Below are positions 1 to 7,750 of a stretch of 11,579 nt of DNA, one piece after another. How positions within the stretch are numbered: the stretch's first letter is position 1; the number at the start of each line of letters is the position of its first letter. Under the pieces are notes generated by a model that was not told the origin of the DNA, ran no database searches, and saw nothing but the letters and a program-made list of their open reading frames with translations. Source of the stretch: Deltaproteobacteria bacterium (GTDB lineage Bacteria; Myxococcota_A; UBA796; UBA2385); NCBI GenBank assembly GCA_947462115.1, contig CANHON010000123.1:1-11579 (forward strand), in the 5' to 3' direction. The position numbers were made by a program, and so were the translations under genes.

Positions 1-1344
1 GACCATGAACCCGCCGTCCCAGTGGGCGATCGGCCACCGGGGCAGCCCGTCGCCCTGCTCGTCCATGCGCTGCAGCGACTGGATGAGCTCGAGGTGCTGG
101 CTCGGCCACAACATCGTGTAGAGCGGGTGGGTGGTGCGGTAGGTGTCCCACAGCGAGAAGTCGGAGAAGAAGCGGTGTCCGGGATCGGCGTGAACGCCCT
201 GGTCAAAGCCGCGGTAGCGCCCGTCCACGTCCGAGAACTGGGTGGGCATCAGGGCGGAGTGGTAGAGGGCCGAGGCGAAAATGACCTGCTGTTCATCCGT
301 CCCACCGAAGACCCTCAGGGGGCTGAGCTGCTCCGCCCAGGCGGCCTCGGCGGCGGCGGCGGTCTCTTCCAGGTCAAAGCCGTCGTGCTCGGCCTCAAAA
401 TTGGCGGCCGCCCCCGCGGCGTCCACCGTGGAGATGGCCACCCGCACCCGCACCTCGCGGGTGCCGCCAGAGATCGGGGCGAACTGCAGGGCCATGCCCA
501 GCCGGGCGCTGGCCTCCTCGGTGCCCCCCGCGCTGCGCGCCGCGCTGGCCCCGGGCTCAAACACCGCGGGGTCGGACCAGGCGCCCCACTCCGCCGGCGG
601 CGGCTCGACCTGCAGCTCAAACCACAGGTCAAAAGGCCGCGACATGGCGCCGTCTTGGCGAAGGCGCCCGCGCGCCCGGCCGGACTCCGCCTCGAGCTCG
701 AGCTCGCCGTCGAGCAAGAAGCCGCCCTCCATCAGGTGGCCCAGGTCGATGATCAACGTGGGCGCCGCCACTTCGGGCGGGAAGCGGTAGCGGTGCAGGG
801 CGGTGTGGGCGGTGGCCGTGAGCGCCACCTCCACGGCTGGATCGCTGAGCCGGACCTCGTACCAGCCGGCCCGGGCGAGCTCGCTGTCCTTGTCGAAAGC
901 AGCGCGGTAGCCGTCCTCCGTGGTGCGCGGCTGGCCGAAGCTGTCCACCATGCCGTCCGTGGGCATCACGCCGAGCAGGCCGTAGTCGGTCAGGCCCACG
1001 GCATAGAGGTGCATGTGCGAGAAGCCTTGGATGTAGGCGTCATCCGCGTGGTAGCCGCCCCCGTGGTAGGCGCCGATGGCCGCCCCGTTGGCCGCGGAGC
1101 TGTCGGGGCTGACCTTCACGAGCCCAAAGGGCAGGCCCGGGCCCGGAAAGCCGCAGCCCACGCCATAGCCGATGCCCCCCGTGCCGATCATCGGGTTGAT
1201 CTTCTCCACGAGCCTGACCTCACTGACGTCCAGCTCGGCGTTCTCGGCGGTGTCCGCGCCCTTGTCCTCCCCTTTGCAGGCCGTGCCCAGCAGGGCGAGG
1301 AGCGCGAGGCGGGCGGCAGGGGCGCGGGGCGTGCGCGTGGACAT
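1..1344 (-). CDS. GH92 family alpha-mannosidase lipoprotein (partial, C-terminus beyond left edge)
   Basis: This is a calcium-dependent exo-alpha-mannosidase of glycoside hydrolase family 92, by family resemblance. It reads from ATG at 1344 to the window edge (448 codons, no stop), with GGAG five bases upstream. Residues 1-23 form a lipoprotein-like signal (basic start, Leu/Ala core, Cys23 in LLGTAC; Gly at -3 is not ideal), followed by an acidic linker. GH92 hallmarks appear in order: NPMIGT (50-55), GPGLPFGLVKVSPDS (68-82), GFSHMHL (107-113), SALYHSALMPT (358-368), FFSDFSLWDTYRTTHPL (392-408) and GLPRWP (433-438). In this family the N-terminal part is a beta-sandwich and the catalytic acid/base residues lie in the C-terminal barrel. 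That part is mostly outside the window, so activity cannot be judged. Family members are usually about 700-800 residues. The signal places it on the outside of the cytoplasmic membrane or at the cell surface, where it would trim alpha-mannose glycans. It diverges from the rhodanese gene. The family call is firm; linkage specificity is unknown. Confidence 0.93.
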   Translation of the reverse strand, partial: MSTRTPRAPAARLALLALLGTACKGEDKGADTAENAELDVSEVRLVEKINPMIGTGGIGYGVGCGFPGPGLPFGLVKVSPDSSAANGAAIGAYHGGGYHADDAYIQGFSHMHLYAVGLTDYGLLGVMPTDGMVDSFGQPRTTEDGYRAAFDKDSELARAGWYEVRLSDPAVEVALTATAHTALHRYRFPPEVAAPTLIIDLGHLMEGGFLLDGELELEAESGRARGRLRQDGAMSRPFDLWFELQVEPPPAEWGAWSDPAVFEPGASAARSAGGTEEASARLGMALQFAPISGGTREVRVRVAISTVDAAGAAANFEAEHDGFDLEETAAAAEAAWAEQLSPLRVFGGTDEQQVIFASALYHSALMPTQFSDVDGRYRGFDQGVHADPGHRFFSDFSLWDTYRTTHPLYTMLWPSQHLELIQSLQRMDEQGDGLPRWPIAHWDGGFMV

Positions 1345-1413
1345 GGGGGCTCCGTCGGGTGCGCCGGGGGCGGCGCCGACCGGAGTATCGCAGGGTGCTG
1401 CGGCGCTGGGGTC

Positions 1414-1484
1414 GTTCATCGGTGAAACAGCGGCCGCCCGATGAACCAGGGTGGGCCGTTCATTGGTTCGATGACATGAAACAG
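1414..1484. promoter_or_regulatory. Operator-like array of alternating half-sites between divergent genes
   Basis: Three copies of a 9-base element alternate in orientation: GTTCATCGG at 1414-1422, its exact complement CCGATGAAC at 1438-1446, and GTTCATTGG (one change) at 1458-1466. A CGATGA core at 1469-1474 may be a fourth, degraded half-site. An 8-base word TGAAACAG follows the first copy (1423-1430) and recurs at 1477-1484. The array lies in the 263-base gap between the GH92 gene (start 1344) and the rhodanese gene (start 1608), where a regulator could act on either or both. The regulator is not identified. The repeats are seen directly; the operator role is inferred. Confidence 0.45.
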
Positions 1485-1607
1485 GGCGGCGAAGATGGCA
1501 CCTACAAGGCCATTCTCCGCTGGCATACTTCCTGCTCAGCCCACCGCGAGGCGCAGGCGCGCCCCACGCTCCACCCCATCGGCCGGAACCGGCCCCCGGA
1601 GGCTCCC

Positions 1608-1919
1608 ATGTCCTTCTTCTCCTCTCTGTTCGGCGGCGGCGCCCCCACCACCATCGACGGGGCCGCGGCCCGCAAGCTCGTGGCCGAGGGCGCCCTGCTG
1701 CTCGACGTGCGCACCCCGGGCGAGTTCGCGGGGGGCCACGTGCCGGGCGCCCAAAACGTCCCGGTGGAGACCCTTCCGGGCGGGGCCGCCAGCCTCCCCA
1801 AGGACAAGCCGGTGGTGGTGTACTGCCGCAGCGGCGCCCGCTCCGCCCGCGCCCAGGGCTTGCTGCAGCAGAGCGGCTTCGTCGCCGTGCATGACCTGGG
1901 CCCGATCAGCGCTTGGTAG
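1608..1919 (+). CDS. Single-domain rhodanese-like sulfurtransferase
   Basis: A 103-residue rhodanese-homology protein. Such proteins carry a sulfane sulfur on the active-site cysteine as a persulfide and pass it to acceptors in sulfur trafficking, cyanide detoxification or redox repair. Visible landmarks are LLDVRTPGEFAGGHVPGAQNVP (in two parts, about 31-40 and 41-52), PVVVYCRSGARSA (68-80) with the nucleophile Cys73 in a six-residue loop CRSGAR, and the closing VHDLGPISAW, which matches the usual terminal '..LGGI.AW'. There is no convincing signal peptide, so it is probably cytoplasmic; the N-terminus MSFFSSLFGGG is low in complexity. The start at 1608 is chosen because GGAGG lies at 1598-1602 with a 5-base spacer; the reading frame is open further upstream but without a comparable site. 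Its neighbours (GH92 divergent, lipoprotein A 99 bases downstream) give no clue to a partner. Confidence 0.92.
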   Translation: MSFFSSLFGGGAPTTIDGAAARKLVAEGALLLDVRTPGEFAGGHVPGAQNVPVETLPGGAASLPKDKPVVVYCRSGARSARAQGLLQQSGFVAVHDLGPISAW

Positions 1920-2018
1920 AAGCCGAACAAATTGCCGGGCCCCGCGGCCCCACCGCCGAGGATCCGGCGCAGATGCGCTAAGCTGCGGCTTCGCCCCCTC
2001 GCGCCCGCGGAGCCCAGC

Positions 2019-3650
2019 ATGACCCACGCCCCTCCACCCCCGCTGCACGGCGGCGCGGTCAGCGGTCCGCTCGGCCGTCGGTTCGGCGCGCTGCTGCTGC
2101 TCGGGCTGTCTGCGAGCTGTGGGCCCAACTTTGGCTTGCTCCCCAAGGGCAGCCTGATCGACACCGGCGGGGCCGAGGACGGCGGCGGCGGTGGGGGCGG
2201 CGGTGGCGGCGGCAACGGCCGAGACGCCGACGGGGACGGCTACCGCGCCAGCGACGACTGCAACGACGAAGAGCCGTCGATCTTCCCGGGCGCCGACGAG
2301 CGCTGCAACGGCCTCGACGACGACTGCGACGGTGAGGTGGACGAGCCCGGCGACGTCATTGACGGCGTCGCCGCCTACGAAGACCGGGACGAAGACGGCT
2401 GGGGCGCCAGCGACACCCCGGTGCGGGTCTGCGCGCTCGGCCCGGGCCTCGCCACCAACGGCTTCGACTGCGATGACGCCGATCCCACCGAGCCCATCGT
2501 GGTGGACATCACCTACGGCAGCGCCACGGGCACCGGCAGCGCCGACAGCCCCCTCGACCGCATCCAGGCCGGCATCGACCTCGCCCAAGGCTGCGTGCTG
2601 GTCGAGGAGGGCTACTACTTTGAGGCCCTGAACTTCGGCGGCAAGAACATCTCGGTGCGGGCGCTCGGCGGCCCCAGCGTCACCACCCTCAAGGCCACCG
2701 AGTATGGCGTGCCTGCCGTCACCTTCGCGAATGGCGAGGGCGCCGGCGCGGTGCTCGAGGGCTTCCGGGTGCGCGACGGCGAGGGCGCGAGCGAGACCAC
2801 CAGCGCCCTGCGCGACTGCGGCAGCGTGGCCACCTGCACCGACTACACCACCACCATCTGCGGCGGCGGCGTCTATTCGCTGGGATCGAGCCCCACGATC
2901 CGCGACGTCTGGCTGGACGGCAACAACCTGCCGCCCTTTAGCAACACCACCTCCGGCAACGACACCTACACGACGGCCTCCTTCGGCGGCGGCGGCTGCT
3001 TCATCGGCTCGGGCGCCCGCCTCGAAGGTGTGCGGATCGCCGCGAACAGCGCCGACCAGGGCGCGGGCCTGTTCATCGACGAGACGAGCGCAGTGGAGCT
3101 GGTCAACGTGATCTTCGCCGACAACATCGCCACCGAGGGCGGCGCGCTGCGGGTGGACGGCGGCTCTGTCTCGGTGATCGGGTCGGCCTTCGGCTGGAAC
3201 ACCGCCACGGCCGAGGGCGCGGCCATCGGCGCCACCGGCGGGGTCATCAGCCTGAGCAACGTCACGGTGGCCGCCAACAGCTCGCCGGGCGGCGCGCTGC
3301 GCTTGGAGGGCTCCGCGGCCACCTTGGTCAACGTGATCTCCACCGGAAACCCCACCGGCGCCGGCGTGGTCGCCACAGACGGGGCGGCGCCCACCTTCAG
3401 CTACAGCCTGCTGTTCGGCGACGCCGGGGGCGTGGTCAGCGGCCTGAGCGATCCCACGGGCAGCGCCGGGAACATCGGCGGCGACCCCCAGCTCAGCGGC
3501 CTGAGCGCCGACGGCGATCCCAACAACGACAGCTGGGCGCCCGCCGGCGGCTCCCCGGCCATCGACGCCGGCGACCCCGGCAGCGGCTTCAACGACCCCG
3601 ACGGCAGCCGGGCCGACATCGGCGCCACCGGCGGCCCCCAAGGGCTCTGA
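2019..3650 (+). CDS. Lipoprotein A: MopE-like metal-binding motif plus right-handed beta-helix
   Basis: A 543-residue predicted surface lipoprotein. The start at 2019 follows CGGAG (2008-2012) with a 6-base spacer. Residues 20-34 (RRFGALLLLGLSASC) form the signal, with Cys34 as likely lipid site (Ser at -3 is atypical). An 11-glycine run at 55-65 follows. One full MopE-like module spans about 69-109 (DADGDGY, DDCNDEE, PGADERCNGLDDDCDGEVDE). A second half-module (YEDRDEDGWG to DCDDADPTEP, about 120-159) then runs straight into a beta-helix from about 166, which opens with YGSATGTGSADSPLDRIQAG and contains repeated CGGGVY/FGGGGCF rungs. The C-terminus SPAIDAGDPGSG..DPDGSRADIGATGG matches the choice-of-anchor Q type ending seen on many beta-helix surface proteins. 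In the known family, MopE modules bind copper or calcium; which ion applies here is not known. It is a clear paralogue of the gene at 8768 and converges on the GT-C gene at 3717-5933. The function is inferred to be surface adhesion or metal binding. Confidence 0.9.
   Translation: MTHAPPPPLHGGAVSGPLGRRFGALLLLGLSASCGPNFGLLPKGSLIDTGGAEDGGGGGGGGGGGNGRDADGDGYRASDDCNDEEPSIFPGADERCNGLDDDCDGEVDEPGDVIDGVAAYEDRDEDGWGASDTPVRVCALGPGLATNGFDCDDADPTEPIVVDITYGSATGTGSADSPLDRIQAGIDLAQGCVLVEEGYYFEALNFGGKNISVRALGGPSVTTLKATEYGVPAVTFANGEGAGAVLEGFRVRDGEGASETTSALRDCGSVATCTDYTTTICGGGVYSLGSSPTIRDVWLDGNNLPPFSNTTSGNDTYTTASFGGGGCFIGSGARLEGVRIAANSADQGAGLFIDETSAVELVNVIFADNIATEGGALRVDGGSVSVIGSAFGWNTATAEGAAIGATGGVISLSNVTVAANSSPGGALRLEGSAATLVNVISTGNPTGAGVVATDGAAPTFSYSLLFGDAGGVVSGLSDPTGSAGNIGGDPQLSGLSADGDPNNDSWAPAGGSPAIDAGDPGSGFNDPDGSRADIGATGGPQGL
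2181..2213 (+). repeat. Triplet tract coding for 11 consecutive glycines
   Basis: Eleven Gly codons in a row (mostly GGC, with GGT and GGG interruptions) lie between the lipid anchor and the first metal-binding module of lipoprotein A. The tract would act as a flexible spacer lifting the modules off the membrane. Whole-codon slippage would change linker length without breaking the frame. Confidence 0.85.
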
Positions 3651-3716
3651 GGCCCACCCCGCTCGGGGAGCAAAACACCGTCCAGCGCGCCACCCTCGGC
3701 ATACCGGCGGCGCTGC

Positions 3717-5933
3717 TCAGGGCCGGCTCTCCTGGTTGCGCTGCTTGTTGGCCGCGGCCTCCGCCGCCTTCTGGCGCTCGGTGGTGGGCCAGTCGCCGCC
3801 CTTCCAGCTGCGCGGCGTGGGCACGTGGGGCAGGACGCGGATGGACTCGGCCGCCCACATCCCGGTGGCGTCGACGAGGCCCTCTCCCAGCCGGAAGATC
3901 TCGGTCTTGGCGGTGGGCACCTGCCGGATGTCGGCCGCCGGGTTCATGCGGTAGCCGATGGCCACGGCGTCCGGCACCCAGCCCTCGGTGGCGCAGGGCC
4001 GCGGCCCGCCGTCCAGGCTGAAGATGGCGGTGCGGGCGTCTTCGTAGACGGGCTCGCCGAGCAGCTCGCCGAGCTCGCGGGTCATGCGGCGGGCGCGGGT
4101 GCGCAGGGCGTTGTCGGCCAGCGACTTGGTGGTGGCGGCGGGCGTGACCGAGTCGATCTGCCAGATCACGTAGCGGTAGCCCATCGCGACGAGATCACCC
4201 TTGGGATCAATGGGATCCCCCATGACCGGCCCCGGCGTGGCCCCGGCGGTGGTGGCGAGGTCGGTGCTGCTGCCGGCGCTGCTGTCGGCCGTCTCGGCCT
4301 TGGCGCCCGTCTCCTCGCCCTCTTCCCCGGTGCTCAGGCCCCGGGACCGCAGGGCGCTGCGCTCGCGCTGCTCTTTGGTGCGGGTCTGCCCGAGGGTGAG
4401 CAGGCGCTCCAGGAAGGGGTTGCGGGCCCGCAGGTCGGTGAGCTCGACCGGGGTGAAGACCGGGTTGTCCTCCAACATCCCGCCGAGGATCGGCCGCCCG
4501 TGGGCGCTCTGGTAATAGAGGTGCGCTTGGGTCCAGTCGAAGGGCAGGTCGATGAGCGGGCCCGGCGGACCCTCGGCCAAGCAGCGGTAGCCCGCCGGGA
4601 TGGCTGCGGACCAGGTCGGCATGGGCGCGAGGTGGTTGTCGGCGAGGTCAAAGGCCCAGGGCGCGCCGATCGCGAGGCAGAGCACCGTCGGCGCCGCGCG
4701 GCTTCGGCGGCGGAGGGCGCTGAGCAGCAGCCCCAGGCCGACCGGGGCCAACATCACGGTGAAGGCCACCATGCGCGCTGGCCACCACAGCCGCTGAAGG
4801 GCGCCCAGGGCGTCAATCATCACCATGTAGAGGAGGTTGGGGAGGGCGGTCTGGCCGAGCAACAGGAAGGGCCCGCAGCCCACCCCGGCGGTGATCAGCA
4901 GGGCGACGACCAGCCCGAGGCGGCGCCGGGCCGGGGCCAGCAGCGCCCCGAGCGCCCCCGCGGCCACCAGCGGCGGCGTGATGAGGACGGTCTGCACCAA
5001 AAAGCGCTCGGTGCCATCGGGCGCCACGACGAAGTAGCCGGCGAAGTGGCGGAGCGGCTGCCACAAGAACAGGCCCACCGTCATGCCCTCCACCGTCGTG
5101 GGCGGGTTCGAGTGCAGCGTCCACAGGTGCATGTTGAGCAGGCCGGGCACCTCGCTCTCGCTGGCCTGCAGGGCCAAGGGCACGCCGACCGGCGAGACGA
5201 CGAGGAGGGCGACGCCCGCGAGCAGGGCGAAGCGGCTCAGGGTGCGGAACGGCCCGCCGCTCCGCTCGGTGAAGGCCACCACGAGGCCGTAGCCGAGGCA
5301 GACCAGGCCGCCAAAGAAGGCGTAGTACCAGTATTGATAGCCGCTGACCGCCAGGGCGAGGCCGGCGATGATCGGGTCGATGGGCCCCCGGCGCCAGCCG
5401 GACCGCAGGGCGTGGCGCAAGAACAAGATGGGGAACAGGAGGATGGCTTGGGTGGGGCGCCCCTGCATCACCTCGAACAGCGGGTAGGGGCACAATACAA
5501 AGGCCAACAAGGCGGCCCGCCGGGCGAAGGGGTCGCGCACATGATCGCCCAGCAGGGCATAGAAGGCCCAAGCCGAGGCCGCGAGTCCGGCGATGACAAA
5601 CAGGTTGTAGCCCAACACCGGACCGAGCAGCCGCCGGACCGGCATCGCCAGAACCGCGTCCAGCACGTTGGTCCCCGTGTGCGCGAAGATGTCTTTGCCC
5701 CAGGGGTAAAAGAACAGGTCGGTGTGGCCGAGCGGCCGCCCCGCGCTGAGCTCATGGTCTACAAACCAGTAAAACCATTGTGTTCCGAGCGCGTCTACAT
5801 AGTCGATGCCCAAAAAGGCCTCGCCCCAGGTGGGCAGGCCCGGCAGCCAGATCCAAGCGACGCCCAACACGCCGAGGAGCAGCACCAGGTGCTCCTGCCA
5901 GCCCAAGCGGGCGCGGGGGGCGCTGGACCTCAT
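3717..5933 (-). CDS. GT-C-like polytopic membrane protein, putative glycosyltransferase
   Basis: A 738-residue membrane protein with roughly ten hydrophobic segments in residues 15-430, followed by a large extracytoplasmic domain. The fold type resembles GT-C enzymes that move sugars from polyprenyl-phosphate donors onto extracytoplasmic acceptors. Supporting features are an acidic first loop after TM1 (IDYVDALGTQWFYWF, Asp44 and Asp47, where GT-C enzymes keep catalytic acids), a TDLFFYPWGKDIFAHTGTN loop (71-89), LWWPARM (382-388) before a late TM, and an IDLPFDW...YYQSAHGRPILGGML segment (461-487) typical of the soluble part of this class. A low-complexity insert (about 532-575) and a charged Ala/Glu/Lys/Arg tail (718-738) are unusual. 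The ATG start overlaps the upstream gene's stop as ATGA (5930-5933), so translation is probably coupled; GGAG lies just 3 bases upstream of the ATG. Substrate and acceptor are unknown. It could instead be an uncharacterised membrane protein of the YfhO type. Confidence 0.72.
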   Translation of the reverse strand: MRSSAPRARLGWQEHLVLLLGVLGVAWIWLPGLPTWGEAFLGIDYVDALGTQWFYWFVDHELSAGRPLGHTDLFFYPWGKDIFAHTGTNVLDAVLAMPVRRLLGPVLGYNLFVIAGLAASAWAFYALLGDHVRDPFARRAALLAFVLCPYPLFEVMQGRPTQAILLFPILFLRHALRSGWRRGPIDPIIAGLALAVSGYQYWYYAFFGGLVCLGYGLVVAFTERSGGPFRTLSRFALLAGVALLVVSPVGVPLALQASESEVPGLLNMHLWTLHSNPPTTVEGMTVGLFLWQPLRHFAGYFVVAPDGTERFLVQTVLITPPLVAAGALGALLAPARRRLGLVVALLITAGVGCGPFLLLGQTALPNLLYMVMIDALGALQRLWWPARMVAFTVMLAPVGLGLLLSALRRRSRAAPTVLCLAIGAPWAFDLADNHLAPMPTWSAAIPAGYRCLAEGPPGPLIDLPFDWTQAHLYYQSAHGRPILGGMLEDNPVFTPVELTDLRARNPFLERLLTLGQTRTKEQRERSALRSRGLSTGEEGEETGAKAETADSSAGSSTDLATTAGATPGPVMGDPIDPKGDLVAMGYRYVIWQIDSVTPAATTKSLADNALRTRARRMTRELGELLGEPVYEDARTAIFSLDGGPRPCATEGWVPDAVAIGYRMNPAADIRQVPTAKTEIFRLGEGLVDATGMWAAESIRVLPHVPTPRSWKGGDWPTTERQKAAEAAANKQRNQESRP

Positions 5934-7675
5934 GGGCTCCGCCGGACGCGGGGGCGCTGCGAGCGGATCGGGCTGTGGCGCTCCTCGACCTTCGGCGCGG
6001 GCTCCGCTGCCTTCGGGCCGGTGGCCGCCTCTTCACCGGCGGGCGCCGCGCCTTCGGCCCCGACGGCGCTTTTGCCCCGCCCGCGCTGACGCCGGCCCTC
6101 GGTGGGCATGAGCTTGGGGGCGAATTTTCCGCCGCCGCTCGGGAGCAGCTCGGGGGCGCTGAGCGCGCCGCCGGGGCTCCACCACTGAACCGCGCAGCGG
6201 GCGCTGACCGCCACGCCCCACGCGGCCTCGAGCCCGTGGGCCTCGATGAGCGCGGTCTGGGCGGTCGTCGCCTCCGGGAAGCGCTCGATCCAGCTCCCTT
6301 CTTTGTTCGGGCAGTCCCAGCTCACCAGCAGGTCAGGGGTGCGCTGCCCCTTGCGCGTGCCGTGCCTCAGATCAATGAGCTGCACGTTGTTCCAGCCGAG
6401 GAGGGCGACGCCGAGCCGGCCAGGCTCTTCGCCGAAGGGGGTGAAAAGACCCTGATTGACGGCGACCACACAGGGTCCCTCACCGCAGGCCGCCGCGAGG
6501 ACGGCCTGGATCGCCGCGGCGCCGTAGCCCGTCCACGGGCGGTAGAACTGGTTGGGCTCGGCTTCGGTCACGAAGGTGCCCCGGGGCGGCAGCCGCTGGA
6601 GGGGCCGAAAGACCCGCGGCTCGAAGAACTGCGGCAAGAAGGCCAACAACCACACCTGCAGGCCGATGGCGCCGCCCACCCAGCCCCCGCGGCTGAGCCC
6701 CGCCGCCACCGCCATCGCCAAGGCCGGGCCGAGCAGGGTGAAATTGTCGATCCCCGCTCGAAAGGTCCACCACATCGCCAAGGTCAGCACGAGGGCCAGG
6801 GCCGCCATCCCGCGCAGGAGGGGGGCGGCGCGGCGGTTGGGCACCAGGGCGGCCGGCAAAAGCACCGCCGTGAGGCCCACTTGCACGCTCAAGGCCTCCC
6901 AGGTCAGGGGCGGCAGGCGCTCGATGTAGCCCTGGCGGGCCTTGGCCTTGGCCTCGAGGTAAGGCACGATGTCGGCGAGGGAGACCGAGGCCGCTCCAGC
7001 CCAAAATATCGCAATCAAGCAGATCTTGGCGAAAGACGGGCGGCCATCCCGAGCCCAGATCAGCGGGCTGAGGGCGACGGGGGCCCAGCCGAGGCCCGAG
7101 GCGCGCAGGCTGAGCAGCAAGGCGCCGCCGAGGGCCACGCCGAGCAGGCGCAGGGGCGAGCGCAGGCGGGGATCGTCGGCCAGCAGCGCGGCGATGCCAA
7201 GGGCCAAAGCGGCCTCTGGCACGTGAATCCACAGGGTACGCCCCTGCAAGATGACGATGGGCGCCGCCGCGGTCAGGCCGGTGGTGATGAGCCCGGCCAT
7301 CGGCCCGCCGAGCTGCCGCGCCAGCCGCCCGGCGCTGCCCACGAGGAGGCCGACCCACAGCACCCCGAGCAGGGGCACCGCCTGGGGCGCGCCGCCGCCG
7401 ATCGCGTGGGTGAGGGCGATGAGCACGTTCATCCAGCCGGAGCCAGCGCCCAACAAGGCCAGCAGGCCGCCGAGATCGCCCTGGGCGATGGCCTCGAGCG
7501 CCGTGGGCACCTCGCGGTAGTACAGGCCTGGATCGGCCGGAGCACGTTGATCCAGGAGCGCATAGCGGGCGTGCGCGAGCACCGTGCAGAGCCAGATCAG
7601 CGCCGCCCATCGATCAGCGGGCCCGGTGGGCTCAGCGGCGCGCGGGGAGCCCCGCGCAGTCAGGCTTGGCATCAT
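5930..7675 (-). CDS. GT39-like polytopic membrane protein, putative glycosyltransferase
   Basis: A 581-residue membrane protein, probably of the PMT/ArnT-like (GT39, GT-C fold) type. After TM1 (about 24-40) comes an acidic loop with LDQRAPADPGLYYREVPTALEAI (in two parts, 41-50 and 51-63), in the place where this class keeps its catalytic Asp. Further hydrophobic segments follow to about residue 350; EAALALGIAALLADDPRL (154-171) is a typical cytosolic-loop signature of the class. Residues 350-510 form a soluble, presumably extracytoplasmic domain with four cysteines in its C-terminal half (397, 402, 455, 494). The last 65 residues are disordered-looking, rich in Ala/Gly/Pro and ending very basic (RSQRPRVRRSP). 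ATG at 7675 is used here; a second ATG at 7672 is as likely, since the upstream GGA is weak. It is the middle gene of a leftward operon: 75 bases after the GGPGM protein and overlapping the next gene by 4 bases. Family assignment is moderate; donor and acceptor are unknown. Confidence 0.68.
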   Translation of the reverse strand: MMPSLTARGSPRAAEPTGPADRWAALIWLCTVLAHARYALLDQRAPADPGLYYREVPTALEAIAQGDLGGLLALLGAGSGWMNVLIALTHAIGGGAPQAVPLLGVLWVGLLVGSAGRLARQLGGPMAGLITTGLTAAAPIVILQGRTLWIHVPEAALALGIAALLADDPRLRSPLRLLGVALGGALLLSLRASGLGWAPVALSPLIWARDGRPSFAKICLIAIFWAGAASVSLADIVPYLEAKAKARQGYIERLPPLTWEALSVQVGLTAVLLPAALVPNRRAAPLLRGMAALALVLTLAMWWTFRAGIDNFTLLGPALAMAVAAGLSRGGWVGGAIGLQVWLLAFLPQFFEPRVFRPLQRLPPRGTFVTEAEPNQFYRPWTGYGAAAIQAVLAAACGEGPCVVAVNQGLFTPFGEEPGRLGVALLGWNNVQLIDLRHGTRKGQRTPDLLVSWDCPNKEGSWIERFPEATTAQTALIEAHGLEAAWGVAVSARCAVQWWSPGGALSAPELLPSGGGKFAPKLMPTEGRRQRGRGKSAVGAEGAAPAGEEAATGPKAAEPAPKVEERHSPIRSQRPRVRRSP

Positions 7676-7750
7676 CGATCCGTCTCGCGGCCGCGCCCGC
7701 GACGCCGCCGCTCAGCCCGGCGCCGCTCGCTTCGCCCCGCTGTGGGGCGT

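Noticed and set aside
22..1425. 467-codon plus-strand frame over the left end
   Set aside because: The minus strand there encodes clear GH92 motifs in one open frame from 1344 to the edge. The plus frame gives Gly/Arg/His-rich nonsense.
1501..1529. CATACT (1524-1529) with CCTACA (1501-1506) as a promoter for the rhodanese gene
   Set aside because: Spacing is 17 bases, but the hexamers match consensus at only four and three positions; not enough to call.
1536..3641. 701-codon minus-strand frame opposite the rhodanese and lipoprotein A
   Set aside because: Same cause: a GC-rich third codon position leaves the opposite strand open. It spans two well-supported plus-strand genes and shows no family feature.
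3651..3716. Possible terminator between the convergent genes (CCCC-GCTC-GGGG at 3657-3668)
   Set aside because: The stem is only four pairs, with no T run on the correct side for either gene.
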